Source: Lentzea sp. NEAU-D7 (GTDB lineage: Bacteria; Actinomycetota; Actinomycetes; Mycobacteriales; Pseudonocardiaceae). From it: a DNA stretch of 64,000 bases. The notes under the pieces are model-generated. The model worked only from the letters and a program-made list of their open reading frames with translations, was not told where the DNA came from and did no database searches. Location: positions 186,001 to 250,000 of the forward strand of contig NZ_JAPJDL010000001.1 in assembly GCF_026242055.1 (NCBI RefSeq), read 5' to 3'. The position numbers and the translations under genes were made by a program. Positions within the stretch are counted from its first letter, which is position 1; each line of letters starts with the position of its first letter. Below are positions 1-9,263 of this stretch, piece after piece.

Positions 1-1
1 C

Positions 2-1180
2 GCCGGGGTCTTCGCCGCCTTCGGCCCCGCCGCGCGGGCCGCCGGCACCGGGCTGCTGATCGGCCTGGTGATCGCGTCCGTCATCGCCTACTGCAACGCC
101 ACCGCCTCCGCGCAGCTCGCCGCGACCTACCCGACGTCCGGCGGCACCTACGTCTACGGCCGCGAGCAGCTCGGCCACTGGTGGGGGTTCACCGCGGGCT
201 GGGGCTTCGTCGTCGGCAAGACCGCGTCCTGCGCCGCGATGGCGCTCACGTTCGCCACCTACGCCGTCCCCGGTCCCTGGTGGGCGCAACGGCTCGTCGC
301 GGTCGCGGGCGTGATCGGTCTCGCGGCGCTCAACTACCGCGGTGTCACCAGGACCGCCGCCCTCACCCGTGTCCTCGTGACCGCCACGCTGATCGCCCTC
401 GCGACCATCCTGGCCGGCATCGCGACCGGAGGCGCGGCGACCACCGACAACCTCGGGGGCTGGGGCGCGCTCGGCACCGGCGGGATCTACGGGACGCTGC
501 AGGCCGCCGGACTGCTCTTCTTCGCCTTCGCGGGGTTCGCCCGCATCGCGACCATGGGCGAGGAGGTCCGCGACCCGCAGCGCACCATCCCCCGTGCCAT
601 CCCGATCGCCCTGGGCATCACCGTGGTCGTCTACGTCCTCGTCGGCGGCGCCGCCCTGCTGGCCGCGGGCCCCGACCGGCTCGCCGCCGCCGCGGCGCCT
701 CTGACCGAGGCCGTCACGGCCGCCGGTTCACCCGGCCTGGCCCCGGTCGTGCGCATCGGCGGGGCGCTGGCCAGCCTCGGCGCGCTCCTCGCGCTCATCG
801 CGGGCGTCGGCCGGACCACCCTCGCGATGGCCCGCAACCACGACCTGCCCCACTGGCTGGCCGCCGTCCACCCCCGGTACCAGGTGCCCCACCACGCCGA
901 GATCGCGCTCGCCGTCGTCGTCAGCGTCCTCGTGTTCACCACCGACCTGCGATCCGTGATCGGCTTCTCGTCGTTCGGCGTGCTGGTCTACTACCTCATC
1001 GCGAACCTCTCCGCCGCGAGCCAGCCGGACGACCAACGGCGCTGGCCCCGCGCACTCAACGCGCTCGGCGCCACGGGCTGCGTCACGCTCGTCGCGACCC
1101 TGCCCCTGCCCTCCGTGATCGCCGGACTGGTGATGTTCGCCGTGGGCCTTCTCGGGCGTCTGGTCGTGCGGCGCCGCTGA
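2..1180 (+). CDS. APC-family amino acid permease, 5' partial
   Basis: The reading frame is open from the left edge, so the gene begins outside the window. The visible 392 residues are almost wholly hydrophobic, with about ten membrane segments, and end in a short basic tail. The loop GEEVRDPQRTIPRAI is the conserved cytoplasmic loop of the amino acid-polyamine-organocation superfamily, and the early stretch with SGGTYVYGRE matches the conserved second helix region. The likely role is proton-coupled import or exchange of an amino acid or amine across the cytoplasmic membrane; the substrate cannot be read. It converges on the ccdA-like gene, ending one base before it. Confidence 0.85.
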   Translation, partial: AGVFAAFGPAARAAGTGLLIGLVIASVIAYCNATASAQLAATYPTSGGTYVYGREQLGHWWGFTAGWGFVVGKTASCAAMALTFATYAVPGPWWAQRLVAVAGVIGLAALNYRGVTRTAALTRVLVTATLIALATILAGIATGGAATTDNLGGWGALGTGGIYGTLQAAGLLFFAFAGFARIATMGEEVRDPQRTIPRAIPIALGITVVVYVLVGGAALLAAGPDRLAAAAAPLTEAVTAAGSPGLAPVVRIGGALASLGALLALIAGVGRTTLAMARNHDLPHWLAAVHPRYQVPHHAEIALAVVVSVLVFTTDLRSVIGFSSFGVLVYYLIANLSAASQPDDQRRWPRALNALGATGCVTLVATLPLPSVIAGLVMFAVGLLGRLVVRRR

Positions 1181-1181
1181 C

Positions 1182-2024
1182 TCACCTGGTCCGGCTGCGC
1201 CGCCGGACCAGCACCACGCTGCCCGCCACCAGCACCGCGAGCACGACGACGAACGGCACCGGCCCGATCGTGGTGAACCAGTCGACGAACAAACCCTGCA
1301 GCCGTCCGGCGGCGTCGACCACCGGATCGGCCGCGTCGCCGTCCCCGAAGAACAACCGCAGCTCGTACACGCCGTAGTACGCCACGTACGCCCCGACGAG
1401 CACCAGCAGCACGCCACCCAGCCGGGACACGTGCGGCAGCAGCGAGCGGGCCCGCCGCGTCACCACGTCGCTGGCCAGAGCGGTGGCGATCGCGAGCACG
1501 GTCACCACCAGGCCCATGCCCGCCGCGTAGGCGAGGAACGCAGTGACGCCGTCCAGCACCTCGCCGCTGCGCAGCGTCGATCCCGCGACGGCGAGGAACG
1601 GGCCGATGGTGCACGACAGCGACGCGATCGCGTACGCCACGCCGTAGCCGAACATCGACCCGACGTGCCGGTTCGGCGCTCCCCTCGCCGGCTTGGGCAC
1701 CAGCACCGTGATCTCCCGGCCCAGCACCAGCAGCACACCCAGGACGACGAGCGCGAGTCCGATCAGGACGGTCACGAACGGCAGGTAGCGCTGCACCGAC
1801 GACGCGACCACCGAGAAGGCCAGGCCGAAGAGGCCGAAGACGGTGACGAACCCGAGCGTCATCATCGCGCTGGACACGACGGCCCTGGTCAGCAACCGCG
1901 CACGGGACTGCTCGCTCGCGCCGGTCACGACCAGCGCGAGGTAGGCGGGCAGCATCGCGAACCCGCACGGGTTGACCGTCGCGACCATGCCGGCCACCAA
2001 GGCCACCAGCAGCGTCTGCGTCAT
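1182..2024 (-). CDS. ccdA: CcdA-like thiol:disulfide transmembrane protein
   Basis: A 280-residue membrane protein of the CcdA/DsbD transmembrane family, which carries electrons from cytoplasmic thioredoxin to extracytoplasmic thiol proteins. Both signature cysteines are visible: Cys20 in NPCGFAMLP and Cys138 in SLSCTIGPFL, each at the start of a three-helix half of the six-helix fold. The ATG overlaps the stop of the upstream TlpA-like gene as ATGA, so the two are translationally coupled. The pair probably reduces exported apocytochrome or other thiol proteins. A longer open frame runs upstream, but it is a shadow of the TlpA gene. Confidence 0.9.
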   Translation of the reverse strand: MTQTLLVALVAGMVATVNPCGFAMLPAYLALVVTGASEQSRARLLTRAVVSSAMMTLGFVTVFGLFGLAFSVVASSVQRYLPFVTVLIGLALVVLGVLLVLGREITVLVPKPARGAPNRHVGSMFGYGVAYAIASLSCTIGPFLAVAGSTLRSGEVLDGVTAFLAYAAGMGLVVTVLAIATALASDVVTRRARSLLPHVSRLGGVLLVLVGAYVAYYGVYELRLFFGDGDAADPVVDAAGRLQGLFVDWFTTIGPVPFVVVLAVLVAGSVVLVRRRSRTR

Positions 2025-2584
2025 GCCAGCGCGCTCAGCCGCTGCTTCAGGTCCTGCTCGGAAAGCTGGCTCGTCACGACCTCCACCTGGCCGCCGGGGC
2101 TGACGAACGCGTACGCGGGCTGGGCGGTCACGCCGAAGCGCTTCCACACCGCGCTGTCCACGTCGGCGACGTGCTGGAACGACTGGAGCCCGTACCGCTG
2201 CACGAACTGCTGCATCGCCGGCACCTGGTCCAGCGCGGCGACTCCCAGGAACGTGACCTTCTCGCCGTGCTCTTTCGCGGCCGCGGCCATGCCCGGCGCC
2301 TCTCGCTGGCACTTGGGGCACCACGGCGCCCAGAACCACAGCACGACCGGCTTGCCGGCGAGGTCCGCCCCGGAGAAGTCCTTGCCGTCGACGGTCTTGG
2401 CGGTGAACTTGAGCTGGTCCGGCACGGCCGCCGCCGCGGAGGTGCCGCCGGCCGGCGGCGCGGTGCTCACCGGGGACGTGGCCGGTGGGGCCGGCGCGGG
2501 ACCGGGCGAGCTCGCCGGGCTTCCGCACGCGGCCAGGACGGCGAGCAGGGCTAATGAGACGGCCGTGACACGAGTTCCGGGCAT
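2021..2584 (-). CDS. TlpA/ResA-like thioredoxin-fold lipoprotein
   Basis: A 187-residue exported redox protein. Residues 1-20 form a lipoprotein signal with lipobox LAAC (Cys20), followed by a Pro/Ala/Ser-rich linker to about residue 55 and a thioredoxin fold. The active site is WCPKC (Cys89, Cys92) in FWAPWCPKCQREAP, typical of TlpA/ResA proteins. It should be anchored outside the membrane and re-reduced by the CcdA-like partner encoded immediately downstream. I chose the ATG at 2584 because it begins a compact signal peptide; a TTG at 2602 would add six residues. Confidence 0.88.
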   Translation of the reverse strand: MPGTRVTAVSLALLAVLAACGSPASSPGPAPAPPATSPVSTAPPAGGTSAAAAVPDQLKFTAKTVDGKDFSGADLAGKPVVLWFWAPWCPKCQREAPGMAAAAKEHGEKVTFLGVAALDQVPAMQQFVQRYGLQSFQHVADVDSAVWKRFGVTAQPAYAFVSPGGQVEVVTSQLSEQDLKQRLSALA

Positions 2585-2612
2585 GCGGTGATCGTGCCGC
2601 AACCCAGGCCTG

Positions 2613-3482
2613 TCAGTTATTACGAATCGCGGAAACCGAACGACTCGTCTCGGCGAGGGCGGCCGTGGTGTGGGCGACGATCTCGTCCTGGGCTTCGTCC
2701 CTGGAGACGGTCGGCACGCCGTCGCCCGGCTGGTCGCCGTAGTCGCCGAAGAACGCGTGCACGGCCCCCGGAACCTGTTCGAACCGCGTGTCCGCCGGCA
2801 GCAGGCTCCGCGAGTCGGCGATGTCCCGCGGTGTCGTGAAGCCGTCCTGCTCGCCGTGGATGGACCACGCCTCGAGCCCGTCGCGGCCCGACAGGTCGTC
2901 GACCGGGTAGGACGCCCACAGCACCAGGCCCCGCACCGACGGGTCCGCGAGGACGTCCCGGGCCGCGGCCACGCCTCCGAGGGAGTGCCCGCCGACCGCC
3001 CAGACCGGCACCTCGGGGTGTTCGGCGCGCAGCGCCGCCGTGTCGCCGCTCAGCAGTGCGATGTTCAGCGGTTCCTTCACCACGACCACCAGGTATCCCT
3101 GCTCGGCCACGCGGCGCAGCAGTGGGAGGTAGGCGCGGTGGTCCACCCTGGCACCGGGGTGGAAGACCAGTCCGGCGCGCGCCGGGCCGTCCGGCCGCAG
3201 CACCGTCGCGCCGTCCCCGGGCTGGGTCGCCCGGAACGGCTGCAGGTACAGCAGCGGCGCGAGCAGGACGACCGCGAACACCACGACCAGCCACGACGGC
3301 GTTCGCCGCCACAGGGCGAGCGCGACGCCACCGACGGCGGCCACGCCCAGCAGCACCAGGTGAGCGGGGTGCCCCGCGGTCAACGGGCCCCACCCGGCGA
3401 CCAGGAGGACGAGCGGAACGCCGACGCAGGCCGCGGCCGCCAGGCGACGTGGCCAGGTCAGATCGTTCAGCACGCTGATCAT
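2613..3482 (-). CDS. membrane-anchored alpha/beta hydrolase
   Basis: The first 90 or so residues hold three hydrophobic segments; the rest is an alpha/beta-hydrolase domain. The nucleophile elbow is GGHSLGG, with Ser about 167 residues from the chosen ATG. An acid in HGEQDGFT and a histidine in GAVHAFFGDYG can complete the triad. Family members are esterases or lipases acting at the outer membrane face; no substrate can be assigned. A TTG at 3509 gives nine extra residues. It is transcribed toward the TlpA/CcdA pair and ends 29 nt before it. Confidence 0.8.
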   Translation of the reverse strand: MISVLNDLTWPRRLAAAACVGVPLVLLVAGWGPLTAGHPAHLVLLGVAAVGGVALALWRRTPSWLVVVFAVVLLAPLLYLQPFRATQPGDGATVLRPDGPARAGLVFHPGARVDHRAYLPLLRRVAEQGYLVVVVKEPLNIALLSGDTAALRAEHPEVPVWAVGGHSLGGVAAARDVLADPSVRGLVLWASYPVDDLSGRDGLEAWSIHGEQDGFTTPRDIADSRSLLPADTRFEQVPGAVHAFFGDYGDQPGDGVPTVSRDEAQDEIVAHTTAALAETSRSVSAIRNN

Positions 3483-3577
3483 TATGCAGATGGTCAGCGC
3501 GCTGAACAAACGGCCGGCGGACGTGTGTCCGCGCCGTTCATCATGCAGGGTCCGGTGGCCGGTGTTTGGCTGGAAAG

Positions 3578-4021
3578 GTGCCCCAGAGAAGCGTCTCCGC
3601 CACCAGGACCGTGCACGCGACCGCCGACCGGATCTTCGACCTGCTGGCCGACCCCTCGAAGCACCCGCTGATCGACGGGTCCGGCTCCGTCCGCGCGCCG
3701 CGGCCGGGTGCGCCCGGGAGGCTGGCGCTCGGGTCCGCGTTCGGCATGGACATGAAGATCGGCCTGGCCTACCGGATCGAGAACACCGTGGTCGAGTTCG
3801 AGGAGGACCGGCTGATCGCGTGGCGCCACTTCAACGGTCACCGCTGGCGCTGGCGGCTCACCCCGCTCGACGACGGCACCACGGAGGTGACGGAGACGTT
3901 CGACTGGTCGACCGCCCGCTTTCCGCTGTTCTTCGACCTCTCCCCCGTCCCCCGGCGCAACCTCGCGTCGATGGAACGGTCCCTGGAGCGGTTGCACGCG
4001 CTCTTCGGCTCGAACGCGTGA
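3578..4021 (+). CDS. SRPBCC-family (polyketide cyclase/START-like) protein
   Basis: About 147 residues. The opening SATRTVHATADRIFDLLADPSKHPLIDGSG is the first strand and helix of the SRPBCC helix-grip fold, a soluble hydrophobic-ligand pocket. The middle part with RIENTVVEFEEDRLIAWRH and the C-terminal long helix ending FGSNA fit the family length of about 150. The ligand is unknown. The start is uncertain: GTG at 3578 or TTG at 3566, neither with a well-spaced ribosome site. Confidence 0.78.
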   Translation: MPQRSVSATRTVHATADRIFDLLADPSKHPLIDGSGSVRAPRPGAPGRLALGSAFGMDMKIGLAYRIENTVVEFEEDRLIAWRHFNGHRWRWRLTPLDDGTTEVTETFDWSTARFPLFFDLSPVPRRNLASMERSLERLHALFGSNA

Positions 4022-4044
4022 TGCCATGAGCCCGCACCCCTGTC

Positions 4045-5346
4045 TCATCCGCGCTCCAGCACGGTCAGCAGCCGTGCGGCGCCCCGGTCAGGACCGGCGG
4101 CTCGCACGGAGTCCCGCAACGCCGCGAACGGTTCTGGCTCCTCCAGCAACGAGCGCAGTGCCGTCGTCACGTCCTCCGGTGCGGTGGTGTTGGGATCGAG
4201 GCAGAGGCCCGCTCCCGTCCGCTCGGCGTCGTGCGCGATGCAGAACTGGTCGCTGGAGAACGGCAGGACCACCGCGGGAACCCCCGCCTGGAGGCATTCC
4301 GTGAAGGAGTTGTTGCCGCCGTGGTGCACCATCGCGGCGACGTGCGGCAGCAGCGCGCGCTGCGGAACGACGGACTCCAGGACCACGCGCGGATCCGTGG
4401 CCAGATCAGCCAGTTCGGCCACACGGCCTCCTGCTGCGACCACCACGGTCACGTCAGGGATTCGCAACGCTCCGCGGACGACCGTGCGCAGGACATCGTG
4501 CCGTGCGGACAGGAACGTGCCGAGCGCGACGAGGACCACCTGGCGTCCGCGCACGCGATCGAGCCACGCGTCGTCGAGTGGTTCGGGAGCCGTGCAGTGG
4601 CCCAGGAAGATCTGCTCCTGCTGTGCCGGCAACGGCGGCAGCCACGGCAGTTCCGGGTAGTTCACCACCGCGGCGCGGGAGGAGGTCAGGGCGAACGCGC
4701 GGGGCGGCACCGGCCGCGCCGGGGCGAAGTCGCGCAGGAACTTCGTGAACGCGGCGGTGAGAGCGCGATCGGTGCGCCGCACCTCCGTCGCCAGTTCCGC
4801 CAGCTCCTCCGGTGCCGGGTGCACCGCGGACGGCCACGCCTGCGGCAGTCCGAAGAACTGGTCGTCCCGTGTGACCAGGTACGTCGGGTGCCCGGTGACG
4901 TAGGACACGAACGGCAGGCCGAGTGCGTGCAGGGCAAGGGTTGTGGCGTAGTCGATCTGGTCCACGACGTACCAGTCCGGCCTCACCCCGTCGTGCAGCG
5001 CGCGGAGAGAACGCAGCACCTGGTCCGGCGCGGCCAGCGGATCGGCTCTGCGCCGCCGGGTCTGCGCCAGCAGTGCCGCCGCCGCACCTCCTTTCGTGGC
5101 TTCGAGGAAGTCGGTGACGTCACGGGCCGAGCGCGCGTCCTGCGCGGTCCGCTCGGCGATGCCGCTGTTCGAGTCGCGCGTCGTTCTCATGTCCGCGAAA
5201 GGAACATCGGGCGCGAGATCGGCGAACTCCGCGCCACAGGCGAACGTCACGTCCTGGGCACCCGCCTTGCTCAGGGCCGTGGCGAACACCGACATGGGCT
5301 GGGCGTGCGAACGGAAGGGCGGACTGACTACGACGAATCCCGGCAC
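4045..5346 (-). CDS. UDP-glycosyltransferase (GT1, MGT-like)
   Basis: A 433-residue GT-B glycosyltransferase of the macrolide-glycosyltransferase kind. The N-terminus VVVSPPFRSHAQPM is the acceptor-domain start of GT1 enzymes. The C-terminal donor site is visible as VPQRALLPHVAAMVHHGGNNSFTECLQAGVPAVVLPFSSDQ, with the HHGGNNS loop expected to bind the nucleotide-sugar phosphate. The GTG start at 5346 follows AAGGAGGAG with good spacing. It transfers a sugar to a small lipophilic acceptor, possibly a natural product or lipid. It is divergent from a second glycosyltransferase, so the two may act together. Confidence 0.86.
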   Translation of the reverse strand: MPGFVVVSPPFRSHAQPMSVFATALSKAGAQDVTFACGAEFADLAPDVPFADMRTTRDSNSGIAERTAQDARSARDVTDFLEATKGGAAAALLAQTRRRRADPLAAPDQVLRSLRALHDGVRPDWYVVDQIDYATTLALHALGLPFVSYVTGHPTYLVTRDDQFFGLPQAWPSAVHPAPEELAELATEVRRTDRALTAAFTKFLRDFAPARPVPPRAFALTSSRAAVVNYPELPWLPPLPAQQEQIFLGHCTAPEPLDDAWLDRVRGRQVVLVALGTFLSARHDVLRTVVRGALRIPDVTVVVAAGGRVAELADLATDPRVVLESVVPQRALLPHVAAMVHHGGNNSFTECLQAGVPAVVLPFSSDQFCIAHDAERTGAGLCLDPNTTAPEDVTTALRSLLEEPEPFAALRDSVRAAGPDRGAARLLTVLERG

Positions 5347-5417
5347 CGGGCTCCTCCTTGTTGCTGCTGCTGGAAATTCGTTCGATCCGACCGGCCCGTT
5401 CGGTTCGAACACCAGAG

Positions 5418-7172
5418 GTGCGGACACATCACGAGGTACAGCGAGCACTGGAATCCCGACGGGCCGAGACCGCGGTTCCGAGCCCTCACGTGCTGGTCGA
5501 GGCCCTTCTGCGCGATCGGCGTCCGGCCACCTTCTCCCTTGTCTGCGAACAGATCCCCGCGACCGTGCGGGCGCACGGCGCCGACGCGACGACCGCCGAG
5601 CTCCGCCGGGCGATCACGTCCACAGAGGACGCCGAGGTCACCGAGTGGCTGCTCGACGCGTCCACACTGCACCGGCTCACACCGCTGAGCCCCGGCGAGG
5701 CACGCGCGATCGCCACGGGTCCGGTGCTGTGGCGCTACCTCGACTCACTCGGCGAGCCCGTCGACGCCGATCCCCGCTCCCCCTATGAGAAACTAATGCT
5801 CGACGTTCTGCACGACGACATCTCGCTGCCGGTGGCCGCGCCCGCGAGCGGGCCGACGGTCGCGCAGTCGATGCTCATCGGCGGAACGGCCCGGCCGGGG
5901 GAGGGCGCGAGCGGCGGGCTCACCGTGTTCCTCGCCTCCCTGGCCGACGCGCTGGTGCGGCGCCAGGACATCGGCAGGGTGGTCACCGTGGTGCTCGCAC
6001 CCGAGCCGACCACCGTGACCGTGCGGAAGGACGCCGAGCTCGACCACTGGACGGTGCACGTACCCGTCGACTCCCCGGTCGCGCCCGCCCAGCCGGACAT
6101 GGCGCGTCATCGGGCGGGAATCACGTGGTGGCTCACCAGACTCCTGCGGCAGTGCGGTCTGTCACCGGACGTCGTGCACGTCCGGTACTCCGACGACGGG
6201 TCCCTCGCGGTGGCCGATGCCGCCCGGCTGCTCGGCGCCGAGCTCGTGTTCACCGTCACCCCGGACCCGCACCGGCACCTGGCCGAGCGCCATCCGGAGG
6301 GCACCGCGGACCTCGCGGCCATGCGGTTCGACCTGCACCGCGTGCGCGTGGCCGACCACCTGGTCGAGCGCGCGGACCAGGTGATCACCATCGGCGGCCG
6401 GCAGGACGAGGTGCTGGCGCACTTCCCCCAGCTCGACCCGGCGGCGTTGTGCGCGCTCGAAGAAGGCATCGCCCCGCCACCGGCCCCCACCGGACGGCCT
6501 CTGGCGCGGGAGCTGTTCGCCCCGGCGGCACTCCCCCGCCTCGACGCCTCCGCCGCGGGCCTTCCCGTCCTGCTCAACGTGGGGCGGCTGCACCCCATGA
6601 AGCAGCAGCCATTGCTGGTGCGCGCCTGGCTGGAGGCGGGGCTGCACCGCTCGACCGCGCTGGTGATCATCGGTGGCTCCTCCACCGCCAGAACGCCGGA
6701 CGAGCAGGCGGTGCTCGACGAAGTGCTGGAACTGTCCCGTTCCGAGCCCTCGGCACGCGGCCGGCTCGCGGTCCTGTCCGCCTGGTCGAACCACGACATC
6801 AGACGGCTGCAACACGAACTGGCGGCCACCCCACCGTCCTCCGGCGCCCCGCACGTCTACGCCTGCGCCAGTGCCAAGGAGGAGTTCGGCATCGCGGTGC
6901 TGGAGGCGATGGAGGCCGGACTGCTCGCGGTCGGCCCGCGGCGCGGTGGCCTGCGTTGCTACATCGACCACGGGCACAACGGGTTCCTGGTCGACACCTC
7001 GACCGCACGATCACTGGGCGAGGGGCTGGCCCAGGCCGTCGGCCTCGGCGCGGGGACCGCACCGGTCGCGGCGGCCGGACAGCGGACCGTGCGCGAGCGG
7101 TTCCACATCGACGCCGTCGCGGACCCGTTCGCGGCGCTCTACCGCCGGCTGTCAGGCACACGCCGGTCCTGA
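5418..7172 (+). CDS. GT4-family glycosyltransferase with extra N-terminal region
   Basis: A GT-B glycosyltransferase of about 584 residues. The first 150 residues match nothing I recognise. Then GEGASGGLTVFLASLADAL resembles the donor-side glycine-rich loop of GT4 enzymes, LLNVGRLHPMKQQPLLVRA is the hinge start of the second domain, and EEFGIAVLEAMEAG is the EX7E donor-binding motif. Substrates are unknown. The start is ambiguous: GTG at 5418 is used here; TTG at 5358 overlaps the opposite gene's ribosome site, and GTG near 5491 would shorten the protein. It is divergent from the GT1 gene across about 70 nt. Confidence 0.8.
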   Translation: MRTHHEVQRALESRRAETAVPSPHVLVEALLRDRRPATFSLVCEQIPATVRAHGADATTAELRRAITSTEDAEVTEWLLDASTLHRLTPLSPGEARAIATGPVLWRYLDSLGEPVDADPRSPYEKLMLDVLHDDISLPVAAPASGPTVAQSMLIGGTARPGEGASGGLTVFLASLADALVRRQDIGRVVTVVLAPEPTTVTVRKDAELDHWTVHVPVDSPVAPAQPDMARHRAGITWWLTRLLRQCGLSPDVVHVRYSDDGSLAVADAARLLGAELVFTVTPDPHRHLAERHPEGTADLAAMRFDLHRVRVADHLVERADQVITIGGRQDEVLAHFPQLDPAALCALEEGIAPPPAPTGRPLARELFAPAALPRLDASAAGLPVLLNVGRLHPMKQQPLLVRAWLEAGLHRSTALVIIGGSSTARTPDEQAVLDEVLELSRSEPSARGRLAVLSAWSNHDIRRLQHELAATPPSSGAPHVYACASAKEEFGIAVLEAMEAGLLAVGPRRGGLRCYIDHGHNGFLVDTSTARSLGEGLAQAVGLGAGTAPVAAAGQRTVRERFHIDAVADPFAALYRRLSGTRRS

Positions 7173-7292
7173 AGCTCTCTCGACACCACTGCTCGGCGGC
7201 ACCGAGAAATTCTCCCGCAGGTGCATCCGCGGAGGCGGTGCCGGTCGTACCTCTCGTGAACTGTTCCGCACGACGAATGAGGAGTGCTTTCG

Positions 7293-7835
7293 ATGCGCAA
7301 CCGCATGATCGCTGCCGCAGTCGCCTTCGGCATCGCCCTCGCCGGTGGTGCGGCGGTGGCCGCACCCGCCAGCGCCGCCCCGGTCTCCGCAGCGACCTCG
7401 AACGGCAAGGCGTGGGGCAACTTCTTCAAGGGGCGCACCGACCTGACGCTCGACCCCGCCGCGGCGGCGGCGCTGACCTCGCTCGGCGTCAAGGTGAAGC
7501 CCGTCTTCGCGGGCAAGACGGGATCGGCGATCAGCTTCGCCATCGTCGGCGACCCGTCCGACGGCACGATCGAGCACGTCGGCGGGCTCGTGCTGCAGGC
7601 GGGACACACCCGGCTGTACCTGACCAACTACACGATCGACCTCAACCGCGGCGTGCTGTCCGGCCTGGTGAACTTCCGGCAGCGCGCCGACCTGTTCACG
7701 ATCGGCGCCGCGACGCCGCAGGGCGTCACGCTCGCGCTCACGCCCGGTGCCGCGTCCGTGCTGAACAGCACGTTCGGCGTGACGGCGTTCTCCGCGGGAC
7801 TCGTCATCGGGTACGGCAACCCGGTTCTGCGCTGA
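7293..7835 (+). CDS. secreted protein of unknown function
   Basis: A 180-residue exported protein. Residues 1-28 form a classical signal peptide (MRNRMIAAAVAFGIALAGG then PASA-APV). The mature part has an actinobacterial pattern: LDPAAAAALTSLGVKVKPV, a strand region with GGL, and LYLTNYTIDLNRGVLSGLV. I know similar sequences as secreted beta-rich proteins without an assigned function. There is no cysteine in the mature chain and no anchor. The ATG at 7293 follows GAGGAG by 8 nt. A strong terminator hairpin lies just downstream, so it is probably monocistronic. Confidence 0.75.
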   Translation: MRNRMIAAAVAFGIALAGGAAVAAPASAAPVSAATSNGKAWGNFFKGRTDLTLDPAAAAALTSLGVKVKPVFAGKTGSAISFAIVGDPSDGTIEHVGGLVLQAGHTRLYLTNYTIDLNRGVLSGLVNFRQRADLFTIGAATPQGVTLALTPGAASVLNSTFGVTAFSAGLVIGYGNPVLR

Positions 7836-7848
7836 GGCCCCCTGTCCG

Positions 7849-7876
7849 GGCCCGCCCGCGGCGTTGCGGGCGGGCC
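7849..7876 (+). terminator. intrinsic terminator-like hairpin
   Basis: A perfect 11-bp stem GGCCCGCCCGC/GCGGGCGGGCC with a 6-nt loop, 14 nt after the stop of the secreted-protein gene. There is no U tract, as is common in high-GC actinomycetes. Confidence 0.65.
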
Positions 7877-7957
7877 TGCCCCGGCCGTTGGGCGAACCTC
7901 GTCCGCGGCCCCTAGATTCGGTCAGGTGGTGCGATTTTGCCCGCGGTGGTCACCGTG

Positions 7958-8521
7958 ATGACCGGCGCCAGCGACACCGTCGACGAGACGACCAAGTCCT
8001 TCGTCGCCGGTGACGAAGGCGCGCTTCGCGCGGTCTACGAGCGCTACGCCGCCGCCGTGCTGCGGGTGGCCTCGTCCAGCCTGCCGTCGCGCGCGGACGC
8101 CGAGGACGTGGTGCAGACGACGTTCGTGACGGCTTGGCGCAGCAGGGAGAGCTTCGACCCCGCCAAGGGCAGCCTGCTCGTCTGGCTGCTCACCATCGCC
8201 CGCCGCCGGGCGATCGACCTGCTGCGCGCGCACACCCGCGACGAGCAGGTCGTCCGGGTGCTGCACGACACCGGCGGCGGCTCACCGTCCGACGAACCCG
8301 TGCGGCCCGAACGGATCGTCGACCGGATGGTGGTGCTGGAGGCCATCGGCGAGCTACCGCCTCAGCAACGGCAGGTGCTGCTGCTGGCCTTCTACGATGA
8401 CCTCACGCACGAACAGATCGCCGCGACCACGGGACTTCCCCTGGGCACGGTGAAGAGCCACCTGCGGCGAGGGATGACCAGGCTCAGGCAGCGTTGGGAG
8501 GTGGACGGTGGCGCACGCTGA
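7958..8521 (+). CDS. ECF RNA polymerase sigma factor
   Basis: About 187 residues with sigma region 2 at roughly 25-90 (AEDVVQTTFVTAWRSRESFD, then LLVWLLTIARRRAIDLLR) and region 4 at roughly 130-180 (LPPQQRQVLLLAFYDDLTHEQIAATTGLPLGTVKSHLRRG). This is a group 4 sigma factor directing polymerase to a small regulon. Its gene overlaps the next one, a RskA-type anti-sigma factor, by 14 nt, so it is expected to be held inactive at the membrane until a signal releases it. The ATG at 7958 is preferred; a TTG at 7937 is also open. Confidence 0.92.
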   Translation: MTGASDTVDETTKSFVAGDEGALRAVYERYAAAVLRVASSSLPSRADAEDVVQTTFVTAWRSRESFDPAKGSLLVWLLTIARRRAIDLLRAHTRDEQVVRVLHDTGGGSPSDEPVRPERIVDRMVVLEAIGELPPQQRQVLLLAFYDDLTHEQIAATTGLPLGTVKSHLRRGMTRLRQRWEVDGGAR

Positions 8522-9191
8522 CCCCGACCTGCTCACGTTGCTGGCCCTCGGCGAACCGGTGCCGGACGTGTCCGTTGAGGACCATCTGCGCGTCTGCGCG
8601 ACCTGTCGCTCCGAACTGGCGGCGCTCCGCGAGGTCGCCACCGTCGGCCGCGAGACCCGCGCGGAACGAGACCTGCCCATGCCCTCCGAGGACCTCTGGA
8701 CCCGCATCGCCGCCGAGACCGGGCAGGACACCTCGTCCGTCGTCCCGTTGCGGCGCCGGCCCCGTCGATGGCGTGCGTTCCTCGCCGTCGCGGCCGCCGC
8801 GGCCGTCATCGGCGCGGCGGGTGCGGTCGCGGTCGACCGGATCACGACCGCTCCGGCGGCCTCCGAGCAGGTGCTGGCACAGGGTGACCTGGCCAGGCTC
8901 GCGTCGGCACCCGACTCCGCTCGCGGCAGCGCACGGGTCGTTCGCACCGCGGACCGCACCGTGCTGCGCGTCTCCGTCGACGGCATGCCCGCACCGGACG
9001 GGCTGTACCAGGTGTGGCTCTTCGACGGCGCCGCCACGATGATCCCGCTGGGCGTGCTCACGAACGGCCAGGCCGACATGCCGTTGCCGGAGACGGTCGA
9101 CTTGAACACCTACCGCGTGGTGGACGTGTCCGCACAGCGGTGGGGCCAGCAGGAGCACGGAACCAGCATGCTGCAGGGACGGCTGGGCTGA
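8508..9191 (+). CDS. RskA-like transmembrane anti-sigma factor
   Basis: A 227-residue protein. The N-terminal anti-sigma domain has the zinc-binding HxxxCxxC (His26, Cys30, Cys33, in DHLRVCATCRSEL). One membrane segment lies at about residues 89-109 after an Arg-rich stretch. The extracytoplasmic C-terminal domain, with PDGLYQVWLFDGAATMIPLG, is the anti-sigma-K (RskA) type domain. It should bind the upstream sigma factor and release it on regulated proteolysis. The start lies inside the sigma gene, giving coupled expression. Confidence 0.9.
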   Translation: MAHADPDLLTLLALGEPVPDVSVEDHLRVCATCRSELAALREVATVGRETRAERDLPMPSEDLWTRIAAETGQDTSSVVPLRRRPRRWRAFLAVAAAAAVIGAAGAVAVDRITTAPAASEQVLAQGDLARLASAPDSARGSARVVRTADRTVLRVSVDGMPAPDGLYQVWLFDGAATMIPLGVLTNGQADMPLPETVDLNTYRVVDVSAQRWGQQEHGTSMLQGRLG

Positions 9192-9263
9192 GCACCGCCC
9201 GCGCGTTAGCGGTGCGCAAGCGCGGGTAACCGGAGACGTCAGGAGCCGAGTTGGAGGAGAACG

